Below, piece after piece: positions 1 to 8,959 of a stretch of DNA of 43,416 nucleotides (positions are counted from its first letter, which is position 1; each line of letters begins with the position of its first letter). The stretch is from CAZEWZ01 sp964516765 (lineage in GTDB: Bacteria > Bacteroidota > Bacteroidia > Flavobacteriales > UBA7430): NCBI GenBank assembly GCA_964516765.1, contig CAZEWZ010000014.1, forward strand, positions 1-43,416. The letters run 5' to 3'. Below the pieces are notes generated by a model. It searched no databases, had not been told where the DNA came from, and saw nothing but the letters and a program-made list of their open reading frames with translations. The position numbers were made by a program, and so were the translations under genes.

Positions 1-69
1 ATGAGGGATTCGAACCCCCGACCCCCTCGGTGTAAACGAGGTGCTCTGAACCAACTGAGCTAATTGCCC
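1..69 (-). tRNA. tRNA-Val (anticodon UAC), cut by the window edge
   Basis: The reverse complement folds as a tRNA. The 5' acceptor strand is GGGCAAT, followed by TAGCTCAG of the D arm, an anticodon stem CCTCG/CGAGG around the loop TTTACAC (anticodon TAC, valine), and a T arm with TTCGAAT. The 3' acceptor strand runs off the start of the window after its first two bases, so about six bases plus any CCA are missing. It lies downstream of folC on the same strand. Confidence 0.95.
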
Positions 70-171
70 TAATCGTTTAAAAAACCTCGCAGCAGTTTCC
101 CACAGCGTTTGCAAATATAAAAATCATTTTGAGACTGGCACAATGAAAACAGGCATTAATTCAAAGCTGTT

Positions 172-1383
172 CTAAAGAACATCTGCCACTACATATGTAC
201 TTCCTCCCACAAAAATAAGGTCCTCAGGACCTGCCAAATTTTTAGCCTTAATCAATGCATTTAAAGGATCTTTCACTAACGTACCATAAATTGAATGTTG
301 GGTAGCCAATTTATCTATAAAATTGAGGTCCATTGACCTAGGAATATCAGCTTGACAAAAAATATACTTTGCATCTTTTGGTAATATTGTAAATAGAGTA
401 TTTATGTCCTTATCTTCAACAAAACCTAGTATCATCCATAAATTTTTATAAGAAATATTCTCTAACTGATGGAGGATAGAATGAAAGGCATGAAGGTTGT
501 GGCCAGTATCACAAATAACTCTTGGAAAAGAGGAAATCTGTTCCCACCGACCTCTCAATCCGGTATTATAATGGACATTAATCAAACCCTTTTGCAAAGA
601 TTGTGTTGATATTTTCCATCCCAACAATCTCAATTCTTCGATTGATTGGGATACGGTGGCGGTATTTTCCTTTTGACAATATCCCATTAAGCTAGAGGGA
701 AAAGAAACCAAAGAGGAGGATTTACTAAGTTTAGAATGCATTTTTTCTGCCTTAATTTGAATAACAGAAGAAACTACTGAGGTACTTTTACCCAGAACAA
801 CGGGTATACCTTTTTTGATAATCCCAGCCTTTTCTTCTGCAATTTTTTTCACATCGTCTCCTAATATAGATTGGTGATCTAAAGACACATTGGTAATGAC
901 AGAAAGCTCTGGTAGAATTATATTCGTAGCATCCAATCTACCTCCTAATCCTGTCTCTATGATAGCGATATCCACATTATGTTGGGAGAAAATAGAAAAA
1001 GCCATTACCGTAGTCATCTCAAAAAAAGAAAGACCTATGTCCATAAAATCATCCATATGATTTCCCACAAAATCTACTACTTTATCTTCTGAAATTTCTG
1101 AGCCATTAACTTTAATACGCTCACGGAAGTCTTTTAGATGAGGAGAAGTATATAATCCTACCTTGTAACCCTCTTCTTGTAAAACTGAAGCTAATAGATG
1201 ACTAACAGAACCCTTTCCATTAGTTCCGGCCACATGAATGCATTTAAATTTTTCTTGGGGATTTCCAAGCCGTAAACAAATTTCTGTAATATTATCTAGA
1301 TTATCTTTATAGGCAGACCTACCAACTAGCTGAAAAGATGCCAACTGATGGAACAACCAATCAAGAGTTTGCTCGTAAGTCAT
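172..1383 (-). CDS. folC: Bifunctional dihydrofolate synthase / folylpolyglutamate synthase
   Basis: Adds glutamate to dihydropteroate and to reduced folates with ATP, in the cytosol. Visible Mur-ligase family marks are the P-loop AGTNGKGS at residues 52-59, YTSPHL at 78-83, ETGLGGRLDATN at 143-154 and NVSLDH at 165-170. The protein is about 403 residues, slightly short for the family (about 420). The reading frame is open further upstream, but I take the ATG at 1383 because it begins MTYEQTLDWL, as is usual for FolC, and because it shares one base with the stop of the TonB gene (TAATG), a translational coupling arrangement. It is the last gene of the exbB-exbD-tonB run, and tRNA-Val lies just beyond. 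Confidence 0.93.
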   Translation of the reverse strand: MTYEQTLDWLFHQLASFQLVGRSAYKDNLDNITEICLRLGNPQEKFKCIHVAGTNGKGSVSHLLASVLQEEGYKVGLYTSPHLKDFRERIKVNGSEISEDKVVDFVGNHMDDFMDIGLSFFEMTTVMAFSIFSQHNVDIAIIETGLGGRLDATNIILPELSVITNVSLDHQSILGDDVKKIAEEKAGIIKKGIPVVLGKSTSVVSSVIQIKAEKMHSKLSKSSSLVSFPSSLMGYCQKENTATVSQSIEELRLLGWKISTQSLQKGLINVHYNTGLRGRWEQISSFPRVICDTGHNLHAFHSILHQLENISYKNLWMILGFVEDKDINTLFTILPKDAKYIFCQADIPRSMDLNFIDKLATQHSIYGTLVKDPLNALIKAKNLAGPEDLIFVGGSTYVVADVL

Positions 1384-2192
1384 TACTGCTTTCTGAAATT
1401 GTAAATGATACTTCCAATTTGAACAGGACCTGCATTGGCATCTGCTAACCAAGTAGTTTGAAGAGCTGCTCTTTTAGCTTCCCGAACCAAGCAGGAATCT
1501 GTCTCTGTAGTATTCTTAAGATCTAATTCCGCTTTGTATGTAATCCCTTTTCTATTTACCCACACACGAATTACAACGCGGCCGGTTTCGGAACAAGAAT
1601 ACATTGGTTTTGGCTTTCGAATCACTGTTCTATTACCTAATTCATAGCCATCTGAGGAATTCCCTTCGCCACCCTCTGCTAGGTCAGAACCAATCAAATT
1701 ACCTTCTTGGTTTCCCTGAGAACCAATAATATCTGTAGAGCCAGATTCGGAATTGTCCTTACTTTGAAATAGACTAGAAAGCGCATTTTGAAGTTCTTTG
1801 CTAGCCTGTGCTTCTTTTTCTACTACTTTTTCTACTACTTTTTCTAGTTTATTTGGTTCTTCAGTCTGAACTTCATCCTTAACTTCGACAGCAACCTCTA
1901 CCGCATCAATATCTTGTGTTAAGATAGTTTCTACAATTTCAGTATCATCAATTGACAACGAGGCTTGGACTTCTTGAATAACTTCAATAATCTCTGTTTG
2001 AATTTCCTCAGATTGAGTTATTTCATTTCCCATCCCTTGATCGAAATAACCAAACTCAAAGGCTATGCCTTCCTCAATTTTTGGATCCATATATTTTAAA
2101 CCAAAAGAATAGAAGACCAACACCAGTAAAAGATGAACCAAAAGAGTAGTCAAAAATGCACGTCTTTTATATGTGTTCTTTAAAAAACTCAT
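1383..2192 (-). CDS. tonB: TonB-family energy transducer
   Basis: Transmits proton-motive force from an ExbB-ExbD complex in the inner membrane to outer-membrane receptors. Of 269 residues, 1-12 are basic and cytoplasmic, about 13-31 form one membrane anchor, and about 35-185 are an acidic, Ser/Gly/Glu-rich periplasmic linker. From about 188 to the end there is a TonB-type C-terminal domain (IRKPKPMYSC, then GRVVIRVWVNRKG), ending in a predicted strand VQIGSIIYNFRKQ. The linker is Glu/Val/Lys-rich rather than the classic Pro-Lys repeat, and contains a short VVEK duplication coded by a 12-base tandem repeat. It overlaps exbD by four bases and folC by one. Which receptors it serves cannot be told. 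Confidence 0.88.
   Translation of the reverse strand: MSFLKNTYKRRAFLTTLLVHLLLVLVFYSFGLKYMDPKIEEGIAFEFGYFDQGMGNEITQSEEIQTEIIEVIQEVQASLSIDDTEIVETILTQDIDAVEVAVEVKDEVQTEEPNKLEKVVEKVVEKEAQASKELQNALSSLFQSKDNSESGSTDIIGSQGNQEGNLIGSDLAEGGEGNSSDGYELGNRTVIRKPKPMYSCSETGRVVIRVWVNRKGITYKAELDLKNTTETDSCLVREAKRAALQTTWLADANAGPVQIGSIIYNFRKQ
1815..1847. repeat. 12-base tandem repeat in the TonB linker
   Basis: The unit TTTTTCTACTAC (plus strand) occurs twice in full and again for eight bases. On the coding strand it gives successive VVEK units in the periplasmic linker. Such in-frame units let linker length change by slippage without loss of frame. Confidence 0.8.
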
Positions 2193-2584
2193 TTCTTTTG
2201 TTGAGTGGCAAGAACAATCTTAAATTTATTACGGTAGGCAATATCCATTACCTCCACAGCATACTCAATAGGAACAGATTTATCTACTCGAAGAACAAGC
2301 ACTTGCTCTTCTTGATCAGCTAAACGCTGGACCAAAAGCTTTTCTATGAATTTTAATTCTATAGACTCCTTATCAATAAAATATTCTAGTTCTGCATTGA
2401 TTGATACCGATACTCTCTGTTTTTTTACCGTCTGAGCATTGCTGTTAGGAAGAACTAAGTCTAGTGCATTGGTGGTAACTAAAGTTGAGGTTAACATAAA
2501 AAATATGAGCAATAAAAAGACAATATCCGTCATGGAGGACATACTAAAAGTTGCACTTATTTTATTTTTGGATTTTAAAGCCAT
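2189..2584 (-). CDS. exbD: ExbD/TolR-family biopolymer transporter
   Basis: Proton-channel partner of ExbB. The 131 residues fit the family: a short N-terminal tail, one membrane helix at about 19-38 (IVFLLLIFFMLTSTLV) and a periplasmic domain. Asp20, directly before the helix (SSMTD), is in the place of the conserved proton-carrying aspartate of ExbD/TolR. It starts four bases after exbB ends and overlaps the TonB gene by four bases (ATGA), so the three are almost certainly cotranslated. Confidence 0.93.
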   Translation of the reverse strand: MALKSKNKISATFSMSSMTDIVFLLLIFFMLTSTLVTTNALDLVLPNSNAQTVKKQRVSVSINAELEYFIDKESIELKFIEKLLVQRLADQEEQVLVLRVDKSVPIEYAVEVMDIAYRNKFKIVLATQQKK

Positions 2585-2587
2585 GCT

Positions 2588-3301
2588 TTAATTTTCTAAA
2601 TGTAGCATTTCTAAAAAATCTACTGTGGCTTGTTCCATTTTGAACGTTGCCTGTGTTACTTTCACTACCAAATTATTGTAAGCAAGATAAGCAACAATAC
2701 CTACGATTAATCCAGCGACAGTAGTAGTCATAGCTGTATATATTCCTTTAGAGAGCATCTCCACATCAATTTGACCCCCTGCACTAGCCATTTCATGAAA
2801 GGCTAATATCATTCCAATGACTGTTCCAAGAAAGCCAATCATTGGAGCTGCTCCAGCAATAGTTGCTAGAGAGGCAAGATTATGTTCTAGACGGTAAATC
2901 TCTAAATTTCCCTGTCTTTCCATTGCTTCTTGCACATCCCTGCGCTTACCTTTCTTTAAAAGAACACCTTTAGCAATCATATGTGCTACGGGTGTAGAAG
3001 AGCGATGGCATATTTCAACAACTGAATCTAACTTATTGTCAGACAAATAATCTTTAATTTTAGACATAAAATTTGGTGATTCTTTCATGGCCTTATTAAT
3101 GACCTGCAGACGCTCTAAAAAAAAGTATACGGTAAGTATAGACAAAATTGCAAGCGTACTCATGATCATCTGACCACCAAGACCACCACTAGTAATTAAA
3201 TCAATAATTGACAATGTTTTCTCAACGGGATTGGTACTTTGAACTAGATCTAGACCGAGAGAATCACTAGGAACAGGTATTTGTAAAAAAAATAAAATCA
3301 T
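2588..3301 (-). CDS. exbB: ExbB/TolQ/MotA-family proton channel protein
   Basis: Inner-membrane channel subunit powering TonB. It has 237 residues with membrane helices at about 44-62, 143-167 and 188-208, the usual three-helix plan with a large cytoplasmic loop between the first two. The family signature PMIGFLGTVIGM is at 153-164, and a polar TTT stretch sits in the last helix (192-194). First gene of exbB-exbD-tonB-folC; the nhaD stop lies only about 30 bases upstream, so it may be read through from nhaD. Confidence 0.94.
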   Translation of the reverse strand: MILFFLQIPVPSDSLGLDLVQSTNPVEKTLSIIDLITSGGLGGQMIMSTLAILSILTVYFFLERLQVINKAMKESPNFMSKIKDYLSDNKLDSVVEICHRSSTPVAHMIAKGVLLKKGKRRDVQEAMERQGNLEIYRLEHNLASLATIAGAAPMIGFLGTVIGMILAFHEMASAGGQIDVEMLSKGIYTAMTTTVAGLIVGIVAYLAYNNLVVKVTQATFKMEQATVDFLEMLHLEN

Positions 3302-3331
3302 TGGTTTTTATTTAATAATCAAATCATTCGA

Positions 3332-4624
3332 TTAAAGGGATTGTAAGAGAATGTAGGTCCCAGCGCCAGCAAAATAACCCAGTAAAGCTAAGATAGAAAT
3401 CTTTTTAAGATACCACACAAAATCAATTTTCTCTAATCCCATGACAGCAACACCAGATGCAGAACCAATAATAAGAGCGCTCCCACCAGTACCGGCACAA
3501 TATGCCAAGAACTGCCAGAATTTTCCATCTACAGCAAAATCTCCAACACTAGTAATTTCATACATTCCCATTGAACCTGCAACTAGTGGAACATTGTCAA
3601 CAATAGAAGAAAGCAATCCAATCACAATATTTATAGCATATATATTTCCACCAAACCATTCATTTAAGCTTGATGCTACAATGGCTAATTGACCTGAAGA
3701 TTGAAGGCCGGAAACAGCCAATAAAATTCCTAAAAAGAACAATACACTAGCCGTATCTACTTTTCGTAGAACTCCAATTACTGACAACTGAGATTTATCT
3801 TCATCATTTTTGGATTTGTGAATTATTTCTGTGACAGCCCAGAGAATCCCGAGACTTAACATCATTCCCATAAATGGTGGCAAATGAGTGTATGTTTTAA
3901 ATACAGGAACAAATAATAACCCTGCGACCCCCAGGAAGAAAATTAGATTTCTCTCAAAAGAAGTTGTGGGATTAATATGATGCTCTTTTCGCTTTATCAT
4001 TTCTGGTCTTCTCACTTCTCCTTGCATTGTAAATGTAAGAACAATCAGAGGTACTAAAATAGCAACTATACTAGGAATTATTAGAGTAGTCACTATTGTA
4101 GGTGCTGTTAGTTGTCCACCAATCCATAACATAGTTGTGGTAATATCTCCAATGGGAGACCATGCACCACCTGCATTTGCAGCAACAATAACAATACCTG
4201 CAAAAAACCATCGATCGTGTTTATCATCAATTAACTTACGTAACAACGAAATCATAACAATAGAAGTAGTTAAATTATCTAAAGCTGCTGAAAAAAAGAA
4301 AGTTAAAATACTAATAATCCACAAAAGTTTCACCTTATTTCGAGTGACTATTTTATCGGTAATAATTGAAAAACCCTCATGAGCATCAATTAGCTCAACA
4401 ATAGTCATAGCTCCCAATAGGAAAAATAAAATACTAGAAATCTCGCTTAAATGGTGCAATAATTCTTCTTCTATAAAATGGGCCTCAGCACCACTAAATA
4501 CAAAAAGTGTCCAGATCAAAACTCCTGTAATTAAAGCAGAAGCAGCTTTATCAATCTTAATAGGATGTTCTAGAGCAATAGCCAGATATCCAATAACAAA
4601 AACAATAATCATTAGTGCTAACAT
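3332..4624 (-). CDS. nhaD: NhaD-type Na+/H+ antiporter
   Basis: Inner-membrane exchanger of sodium for protons, in the ion transporter superfamily. The 430-residue protein is hydrophobic throughout, with roughly ten or more membrane segments. Recognisable NhaD stretches are SAALDNLTTSIVM (about 112-124, with Asp116) and AANAGGAWSPIGDITTTMLW (148-167). A related duplicated element, SSIVDNVPLVAGSMGMY, appears in the second half, as expected for the inverted-repeat fold. It sits 39 bases after the dehydrogenase and 30 before exbB, all on one strand. A sodium antiporter next to energised transport genes fits a marine lifestyle, but that is inference. Confidence 0.92.
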   Translation of the reverse strand: MLALMIIVFVIGYLAIALEHPIKIDKAASALITGVLIWTLFVFSGAEAHFIEEELLHHLSEISSILFFLLGAMTIVELIDAHEGFSIITDKIVTRNKVKLLWIISILTFFFSAALDNLTTSIVMISLLRKLIDDKHDRWFFAGIVIVAANAGGAWSPIGDITTTMLWIGGQLTAPTIVTTLIIPSIVAILVPLIVLTFTMQGEVRRPEMIKRKEHHINPTTSFERNLIFFLGVAGLLFVPVFKTYTHLPPFMGMMLSLGILWAVTEIIHKSKNDEDKSQLSVIGVLRKVDTASVLFFLGILLAVSGLQSSGQLAIVASSLNEWFGGNIYAINIVIGLLSSIVDNVPLVAGSMGMYEITSVGDFAVDGKFWQFLAYCAGTGGSALIIGSASGVAVMGLEKIDFVWYLKKISILALLGYFAGAGTYILLQSL

Positions 4625-4663
4625 AGTATATTTATTTAATTAAATTATAATTATTTACAATTC

Positions 4664-5890
4664 TCAAACCAATTGTCTGAGAGCAATTTCAAAAGCTGTT
4701 TTGGCGATTTTAGTTTTAGAATGACTTTGGGAATAGGACTTTAAAAGAGCATTGGCGATTGTTTTTGAAATATCTTCAAATATAGCTTTATCTGAAACAA
4801 CAATGTGGGCTTGCATTAAATAAGCAAAGACTCTAGCCATACCACAGTTGGCAATAAAATCTGGAATCAATGAAACCTTCTCATCTGTATATTCACCAAT
4901 AGGTCCAAAGAAAATTGCCTTATCAGCAAACGGTACATTGGCGCCACAAGAAACTACTTCAAGACCGTGAGAAATCATCGAATCAATTTGATCGAGAGTT
5001 ACCAGCCGAGAAGCGGCAGCGGGAATAAAAATTTCTGCCCCTACTGTCCATATTTTTTTAGTTATCTCCTCAAAAGAAAGTATGTTTTGTGCATTTAGAA
5101 AGTTTCCGTCTTTCTTTAAAAATAAGCTTTTAATTTCCTCAAATTTGAAACCATCGCGATTTATTAGTCCACCATCACGATCAATTATACCAACTATTTT
5201 AGCACCTAATTGGGCTTGATAATATGCGGCAGCTGCACCCACATTCCCCCATCCTTGAATGATAACTCTTTTGCCGTAGATCGAACCACCGTATGTATTG
5301 TAATAATGACGAATAGCTTCAGAAACTCCGAAACCTGTAATCATATCAGCTACAGTGTATTTACCAGCAGTATCTGGTGAATATTTTTTATTATAAATTG
5401 GCAAAAGAACACCTTTCTGTAATTGAGATATGGCTATGCTTCGTTCTTCATTACTTGGATTAAAATGGCCATTGAAAACACCCTCTTGAGGATGAGAAAT
5501 ACCTAATTTTTTGGTAATCGGAATAACTTCATCAATTTCATCTATGTTTAAATCCCCCCCTGTACCATAATAATTTTTCAGAAGAGGCCGAATAGCTTTA
5601 AACCAGCGCTGTAGAACACCTTTTTTACGTGGATCATTAGGGTCAAAATTAATTCCTGATTTAGCTCCTCCAATAGCAGGCCCAGAAACAGTAAATTTAA
5701 CCTCCATAGTCTTTGCTAAAGAAATCACTTCATACTTATCTAAGCCAACTCTCATGCGAGTACCTCCTCCGGCCGCTCCGCCTTTTAGCGAATTAATGAC
5801 AACCCAACCCTGAGCATCTGTTTCAGTGTCATTCCATTCAAAAATAATTTCTGCTTCTTTAGACTCATAAGCCTGCAAAAGATTTGTCAT
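4664..5890 (-). CDS. Glu/Leu/Phe/Val dehydrogenase family protein
   Basis: Oxidative deamination of an amino acid to its 2-keto acid with NAD(P). The dimerisation/catalytic half has GGGTRMR at 41-47, the catalytic lysine as Lys77 in GGAKSGI, and GGDLNIDE at 111-118 with the conserved Asp113. The nucleotide-binding half has the Rossmann motif GWGNVG at 213-218. At 408 residues it is near leucine/glutamate dehydrogenase size. Family features alone do not settle the substrate; glutamate, leucine and valine are all possible. It precedes nhaD on the same strand with a 39-base gap. Confidence 0.88.
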   Translation of the reverse strand: MTNLLQAYESKEAEIIFEWNDTETDAQGWVVINSLKGGAAGGGTRMRVGLDKYEVISLAKTMEVKFTVSGPAIGGAKSGINFDPNDPRKKGVLQRWFKAIRPLLKNYYGTGGDLNIDEIDEVIPITKKLGISHPQEGVFNGHFNPSNEERSIAISQLQKGVLLPIYNKKYSPDTAGKYTVADMITGFGVSEAIRHYYNTYGGSIYGKRVIIQGWGNVGAAAAYYQAQLGAKIVGIIDRDGGLINRDGFKFEEIKSLFLKKDGNFLNAQNILSFEEITKKIWTVGAEIFIPAAASRLVTLDQIDSMISHGLEVVSCGANVPFADKAIFFGPIGEYTDEKVSLIPDFIANCGMARVFAYLMQAHIVVSDKAIFEDISKTIANALLKSYSQSHSKTKIAKTAFEIALRQLV

Positions 5891-5976
5891 AGATAGAAAA
5901 TTTAAACTCTAAAGTTAAAAAACTATGGAAGATATTTAGTGGAAAAAGAGATAATTTACCTCAAAAAAGTATTCAA

Positions 5977-6522
5977 TTATAGAGTAACTAATTTAATTTT
6001 GGCAGGAACAATAACTGTTTCAGAAAAGTCATAAGGAAATAATAGATTGATTTCATTTGAAGAAACTACATCAACCACTAATTCATATTCATCCGAACCG
6101 TTTTGAATAGATAATTGGTAGCCCTCTACAGACCAATCACCAGACAAATTAATTAAAGAGACTTCATCATCTTCACAGATGACTAAATTGTCATCCATTT
6201 CTAATGATCCATCATCAAAAAAAGTAAACAAATTATCGTGAGTACAAATAGGCAGAAGATCAGGCAACAAAATTAAAAGATCGGTAGGATCTTCTAATCC
6301 AAGATCAGCGGTAACCGATGAGATATACCATTGATTTACAAGCAATATATTAGCTAAATTATACAAGCAGGAACCATCTCCCTCTTCTGCAATTGTGCTA
6401 TAATTAAGAGCAGCTTCATCAGTACATCCGAATAAAATATCATCAATAGCTTCATCGTCACAGGTCACAAACAAAAGAGGAAGTAGCAGGAGTATAATAG
6501 ATTTAAAAAAATATGTTTTCAT
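5977..6522 (-). CDS. Small lipoprotein with a CTD...DGSCLY module
   Basis: No enzyme family recognised. The 181-residue protein begins with a hydrophobic leader ending LLFVTC (Cys21), so it is probably a lipoprotein. The Cys is followed by DDEA, an acidic start resembling the surface-export signal described for Bacteroidota lipoproteins. Residues about 32-54 hold a cysteine-capped module (GCTDEAALNY ... DGSCLY) common in secreted Bacteroidota proteins. The rest, from INLLVNQWYI-like sequence onward (LANILLVNQWYISSVT), looks like a small beta-rich lipocalin-like domain (WSVEGYQLSIQNGSDEYELVV), but this is a guess. It follows anmK by 25 bases and is probably cotranscribed. Confidence 0.75.
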   Translation of the reverse strand: MKTYFFKSIILLLLPLLFVTCDDEAIDDILFGCTDEAALNYSTIAEEGDGSCLYNLANILLVNQWYISSVTADLGLEDPTDLLILLPDLLPICTHDNLFTFFDDGSLEMDDNLVICEDDEVSLINLSGDWSVEGYQLSIQNGSDEYELVVDVVSSNEINLLFPYDFSETVIVPAKIKLVTL

Positions 6523-6547
6523 TTTAATTTAATTTTATTAGGCTAAA

Positions 6548-7618
6548 TTACAATTCCTGGGGATAAATACGTCCAGATGAGTGGTCATTAACACAACCGG
6601 TCACTGAAGACCAAATATTTACTTCATTTTTCAATCTTAGCAAACCCAGAAATGCAAAACTCATAGCTTCCTTATTTTGAATAAGTGTATTGTCTGCTTT
6701 GTGCCAAACACAAGAAGAGATATCATTCAATCGAGATAACAAAAAATCATTATAAGCACCTCCACCTGTAATTAATACTGACTGAATTTCATGAGCTATT
6801 ACTACCTTGTTTATTTGAAAAACTACATGCTCAACAAATGTTCTCATTTGATGTTTGACTGATATACCGGAAGCATCCAACAAGGGAATTACTTCTTTAA
6901 TTACCCATTCCTGAGCAAGAGATTTAGGAAAGGTTTGAGAGAAGTATTCTAGATTATTGAGTGATTTAAATAACTCAATATTAATGCTTCCTTTAGAAGA
7001 TTCAAACCCTTTGTCGTCATATAGAATTCCTATTTTGTTAGATAGTAAATTGAGTACAATATTGACTGGACAAATATCAAAAGCGATTCGAATTTCATCA
7101 ATATCAAAAGAAATATTTGAAAATCCACCTAAATTTAAACAAGCCTGATAAGATGAAAATAAATATTTATCTGCTAGGGGAACAAGAGGAGCTCCTTGCC
7201 CACCCATAGACACATCTTGACTTCTAAAGTCATAAATTATAGGACATTTAAAAATTGAATAAATCGCCTTTGGTGAACCTATTTGAATTGTAATTCTTTT
7301 TGCTGGCTCATGAAATACAGTGTGGCCATGGGAGGCTATACCATCCAATTGACTAATGGAAAATTGAGTTGTAAACTTCTTTAATTCCTCTGCCATTAGT
7401 AAACCAAAATCATCAGAAAGATTTTTTAGTTCGAAGCTATTTAGTGATGTAGCTTTTTTTAATCTTTCACGAAATTTATCTGAATACTCAAAGGTTTTTG
7501 AGTGTATAATTGAATAGGACCAAACAAGGTCATAGGTAAATTTACAGTAGGCTAAGTCTAGTCCATCTAAAGAAGTTCCAGACATCATTCCTATTAAATA
7601 ATTCTCTTGCACTGTCAA
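6548..7618 (-). CDS. anmK: Anhydro-N-acetylmuramic acid kinase
   Basis: Converts 1,6-anhydro-MurNAc plus ATP to MurNAc-6-phosphate in cell-wall recycling. The signature GMMSGTSLDGLD at residues 10-21 is the AnmK nucleotide-binding start, and GGQGAPLVPLAD and ITGGGAYNDFLL, further AnmK blocks of the ASKHA kinase fold, follow. Length 356 is typical (about 370). It diverges from the acyl-CoA dehydrogenase with 80 bases between them, and leads into the small lipoprotein gene. Recycling partners such as murQ are not in the window. Confidence 0.94.
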   Translation of the reverse strand: MTVQENYLIGMMSGTSLDGLDLAYCKFTYDLVWSYSIIHSKTFEYSDKFRERLKKATSLNSFELKNLSDDFGLLMAEELKKFTTQFSISQLDGIASHGHTVFHEPAKRITIQIGSPKAIYSIFKCPIIYDFRSQDVSMGGQGAPLVPLADKYLFSSYQACLNLGGFSNISFDIDEIRIAFDICPVNIVLNLLSNKIGILYDDKGFESSKGSINIELFKSLNNLEYFSQTFPKSLAQEWVIKEVIPLLDASGISVKHQMRTFVEHVVFQINKVVIAHEIQSVLITGGGAYNDFLLSRLNDISSCVWHKADNTLIQNKEAMSFAFLGLLRLKNEVNIWSSVTGCVNDHSSGRIYPQEL

Positions 7619-7637
7619 AGTTTTTAAACCATATTTT

Positions 7638-7666
7638 TTGACTAAAAAATCGTAATTTTACATTTT
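7638..7666 (+). promoter_or_regulatory. Candidate promoter for the acyl-CoA dehydrogenase gene
   Basis: TTG at 7638-7640, 18 bases, then TACATTTT at 7659-7666, seven of eight positions of the Bacteroidota -7 box TAnnTTTG. The start codon follows at 7699. The surrounding DNA is T-rich, so chance is possible. Confidence 0.4.
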
Positions 7667-7698
7667 TTAGCACCAAAAAACTAATTAACGATTTTTAT

Positions 7699-8838
7699 AT
7701 GAATTTTGATTTAAGTGAAGAACATAAAATGATTCGGGACGCAGCAAAAGATTTTGCCCAAACAGAACTTTTGCAAGGTGTAATCGAAAGAGATGAAACA
7801 CAATCTTTCCCGCACGAACAAATAAACAAAATGGGAGAGCTAGGATTTTTAGGAATGATGGTTTCTCCCGAATATGGAGGTGGTGGAATGGATACCATTT
7901 CATATATATTAGCGATAGAAGAAATCTCAAAAATTGACGCATCTGCTGCTGTTGTGATGTCTGTAAATAATTCTCTTGTTTGTTGGGGTATTGAAAAATT
8001 TGGATCGGAAGACCAGAAACAAAAATACCTAAAACCATTAGCCTCAGGAGAAATTATTGGTGCTTTTTGTTTATCAGAACCTGAAGCGGGTTCCGATGCC
8101 ACCTCTCAAAAAACAACTGCAATCGATAAAGGTGATCATTATCTTTTAAACGGAACTAAAAATTGGATTACAAATGGAAACAATGCTTCTGTTTATATCG
8201 TCATCGCTCAAACAAATATTGAAAAAGGACATCGAGGAATAAATGCCTTGATTGTAGAAAAAAATTCGAAGGGGTTTGTAGTAGGTCCTAAAGAGAATAA
8301 ATTAGGAATCAGGGGTTCTGACACACATTCTCTAATGTTCACAGATGTTAAAGTTCCTAAAGAAAATAGAATAGGAGTAGATGGCTTTGGTTTCAAATTT
8401 GCCATGAAAACACTTTCAGGAGGAAGAATTGGAATTGCAGCTCAAGCATTGGGAATTGCATCTGGAGCCCTAGAATTATCTCTCAAATATGCTAAAGAAA
8501 GAAAGTCTTTTGGAAAGCCAATATACGAACATCAAGCTATCGCCTTTAAGCTGGCAGACATGGCGACTGAAATTGAAGCTTCTCGACTCCTGTGTTTGAG
8601 AGCAGCTTGGCAGAAAGATTCAAATATAGATTACACAGAATCAGGTGCGATGGCAAAATTATTCTGTGCAGACAGATCTATGGCTATTGCTACTGAAGCA
8701 GTTCAAATTCATGGTGGCTATGGCTTTGTTAAAGAATATCATGTAGAGCGACTAATGCGCGATGCTAAAATCACACAAATTTACGAGGGAACTTCCGAGA
8801 TTCAGAAGATTGTTATCTCTAGATCTATTCTTAGATAA
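7699..8838 (+). CDS. Acyl-CoA dehydrogenase (short-chain/butyryl type)
   Basis: FAD flavoenzyme making trans-2-enoyl-CoA from acyl-CoA and passing electrons to electron-transfer flavoprotein. The 379 residues show the family order: helical N-domain (MNFDLSEEHKMIRD), middle beta domain with FCLSEPEAGSDA and NGTKNWITNG, and a C-terminal helical domain. YEGTSEIQ near the end carries the predicted catalytic base Glu363, the position used by short-chain and butyryl-CoA dehydrogenases. IHGGYGF is the usual FAD-binding block. Chain-length preference is inferred only. It stands alone on the strand: rpsP, 121 bases on, has its own promoter. Confidence 0.93.
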   Translation: MNFDLSEEHKMIRDAAKDFAQTELLQGVIERDETQSFPHEQINKMGELGFLGMMVSPEYGGGGMDTISYILAIEEISKIDASAAVVMSVNNSLVCWGIEKFGSEDQKQKYLKPLASGEIIGAFCLSEPEAGSDATSQKTTAIDKGDHYLLNGTKNWITNGNNASVYIVIAQTNIEKGHRGINALIVEKNSKGFVVGPKENKLGIRGSDTHSLMFTDVKVPKENRIGVDGFGFKFAMKTLSGGRIGIAAQALGIASGALELSLKYAKERKSFGKPIYEHQAIAFKLADMATEIEASRLLCLRAAWQKDSNIDYTESGAMAKLFCADRSMAIATEAVQIHGGYGFVKEYHVERLMRDAKITQIYEGTSEIQKIVISRSILR

Positions 8839-8865
8839 AAGGAGTAAACAAGAAAAAATAAAGAC

Positions 8866-8896
8866 TTTGTAGTTTCGATAAATAATCATAAATTTG
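8866..8896 (+). promoter_or_regulatory. Bacteroidota-type promoter for rpsP
   Basis: TTTG at 8866-8869, exactly 19 bases, then TAAATTTG at 8889-8896, a perfect match to the TAnnTTTG box. Transcription should start near 8902, giving a leader of about 58 bases. That leader holds two small possible hairpins, CTCTT/AAGAG (about 8902-8916) and GGGT/ACCC (about 8933-8945), which could serve feedback control but are too short to assert. Confidence 0.75.
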
Positions 8897-8959
8897 CGCC
8901 ACTCTTCGAGAAAGAGAAATATTAATTAACTGGGTTTCGGACCCTTAAACAATTATAGA

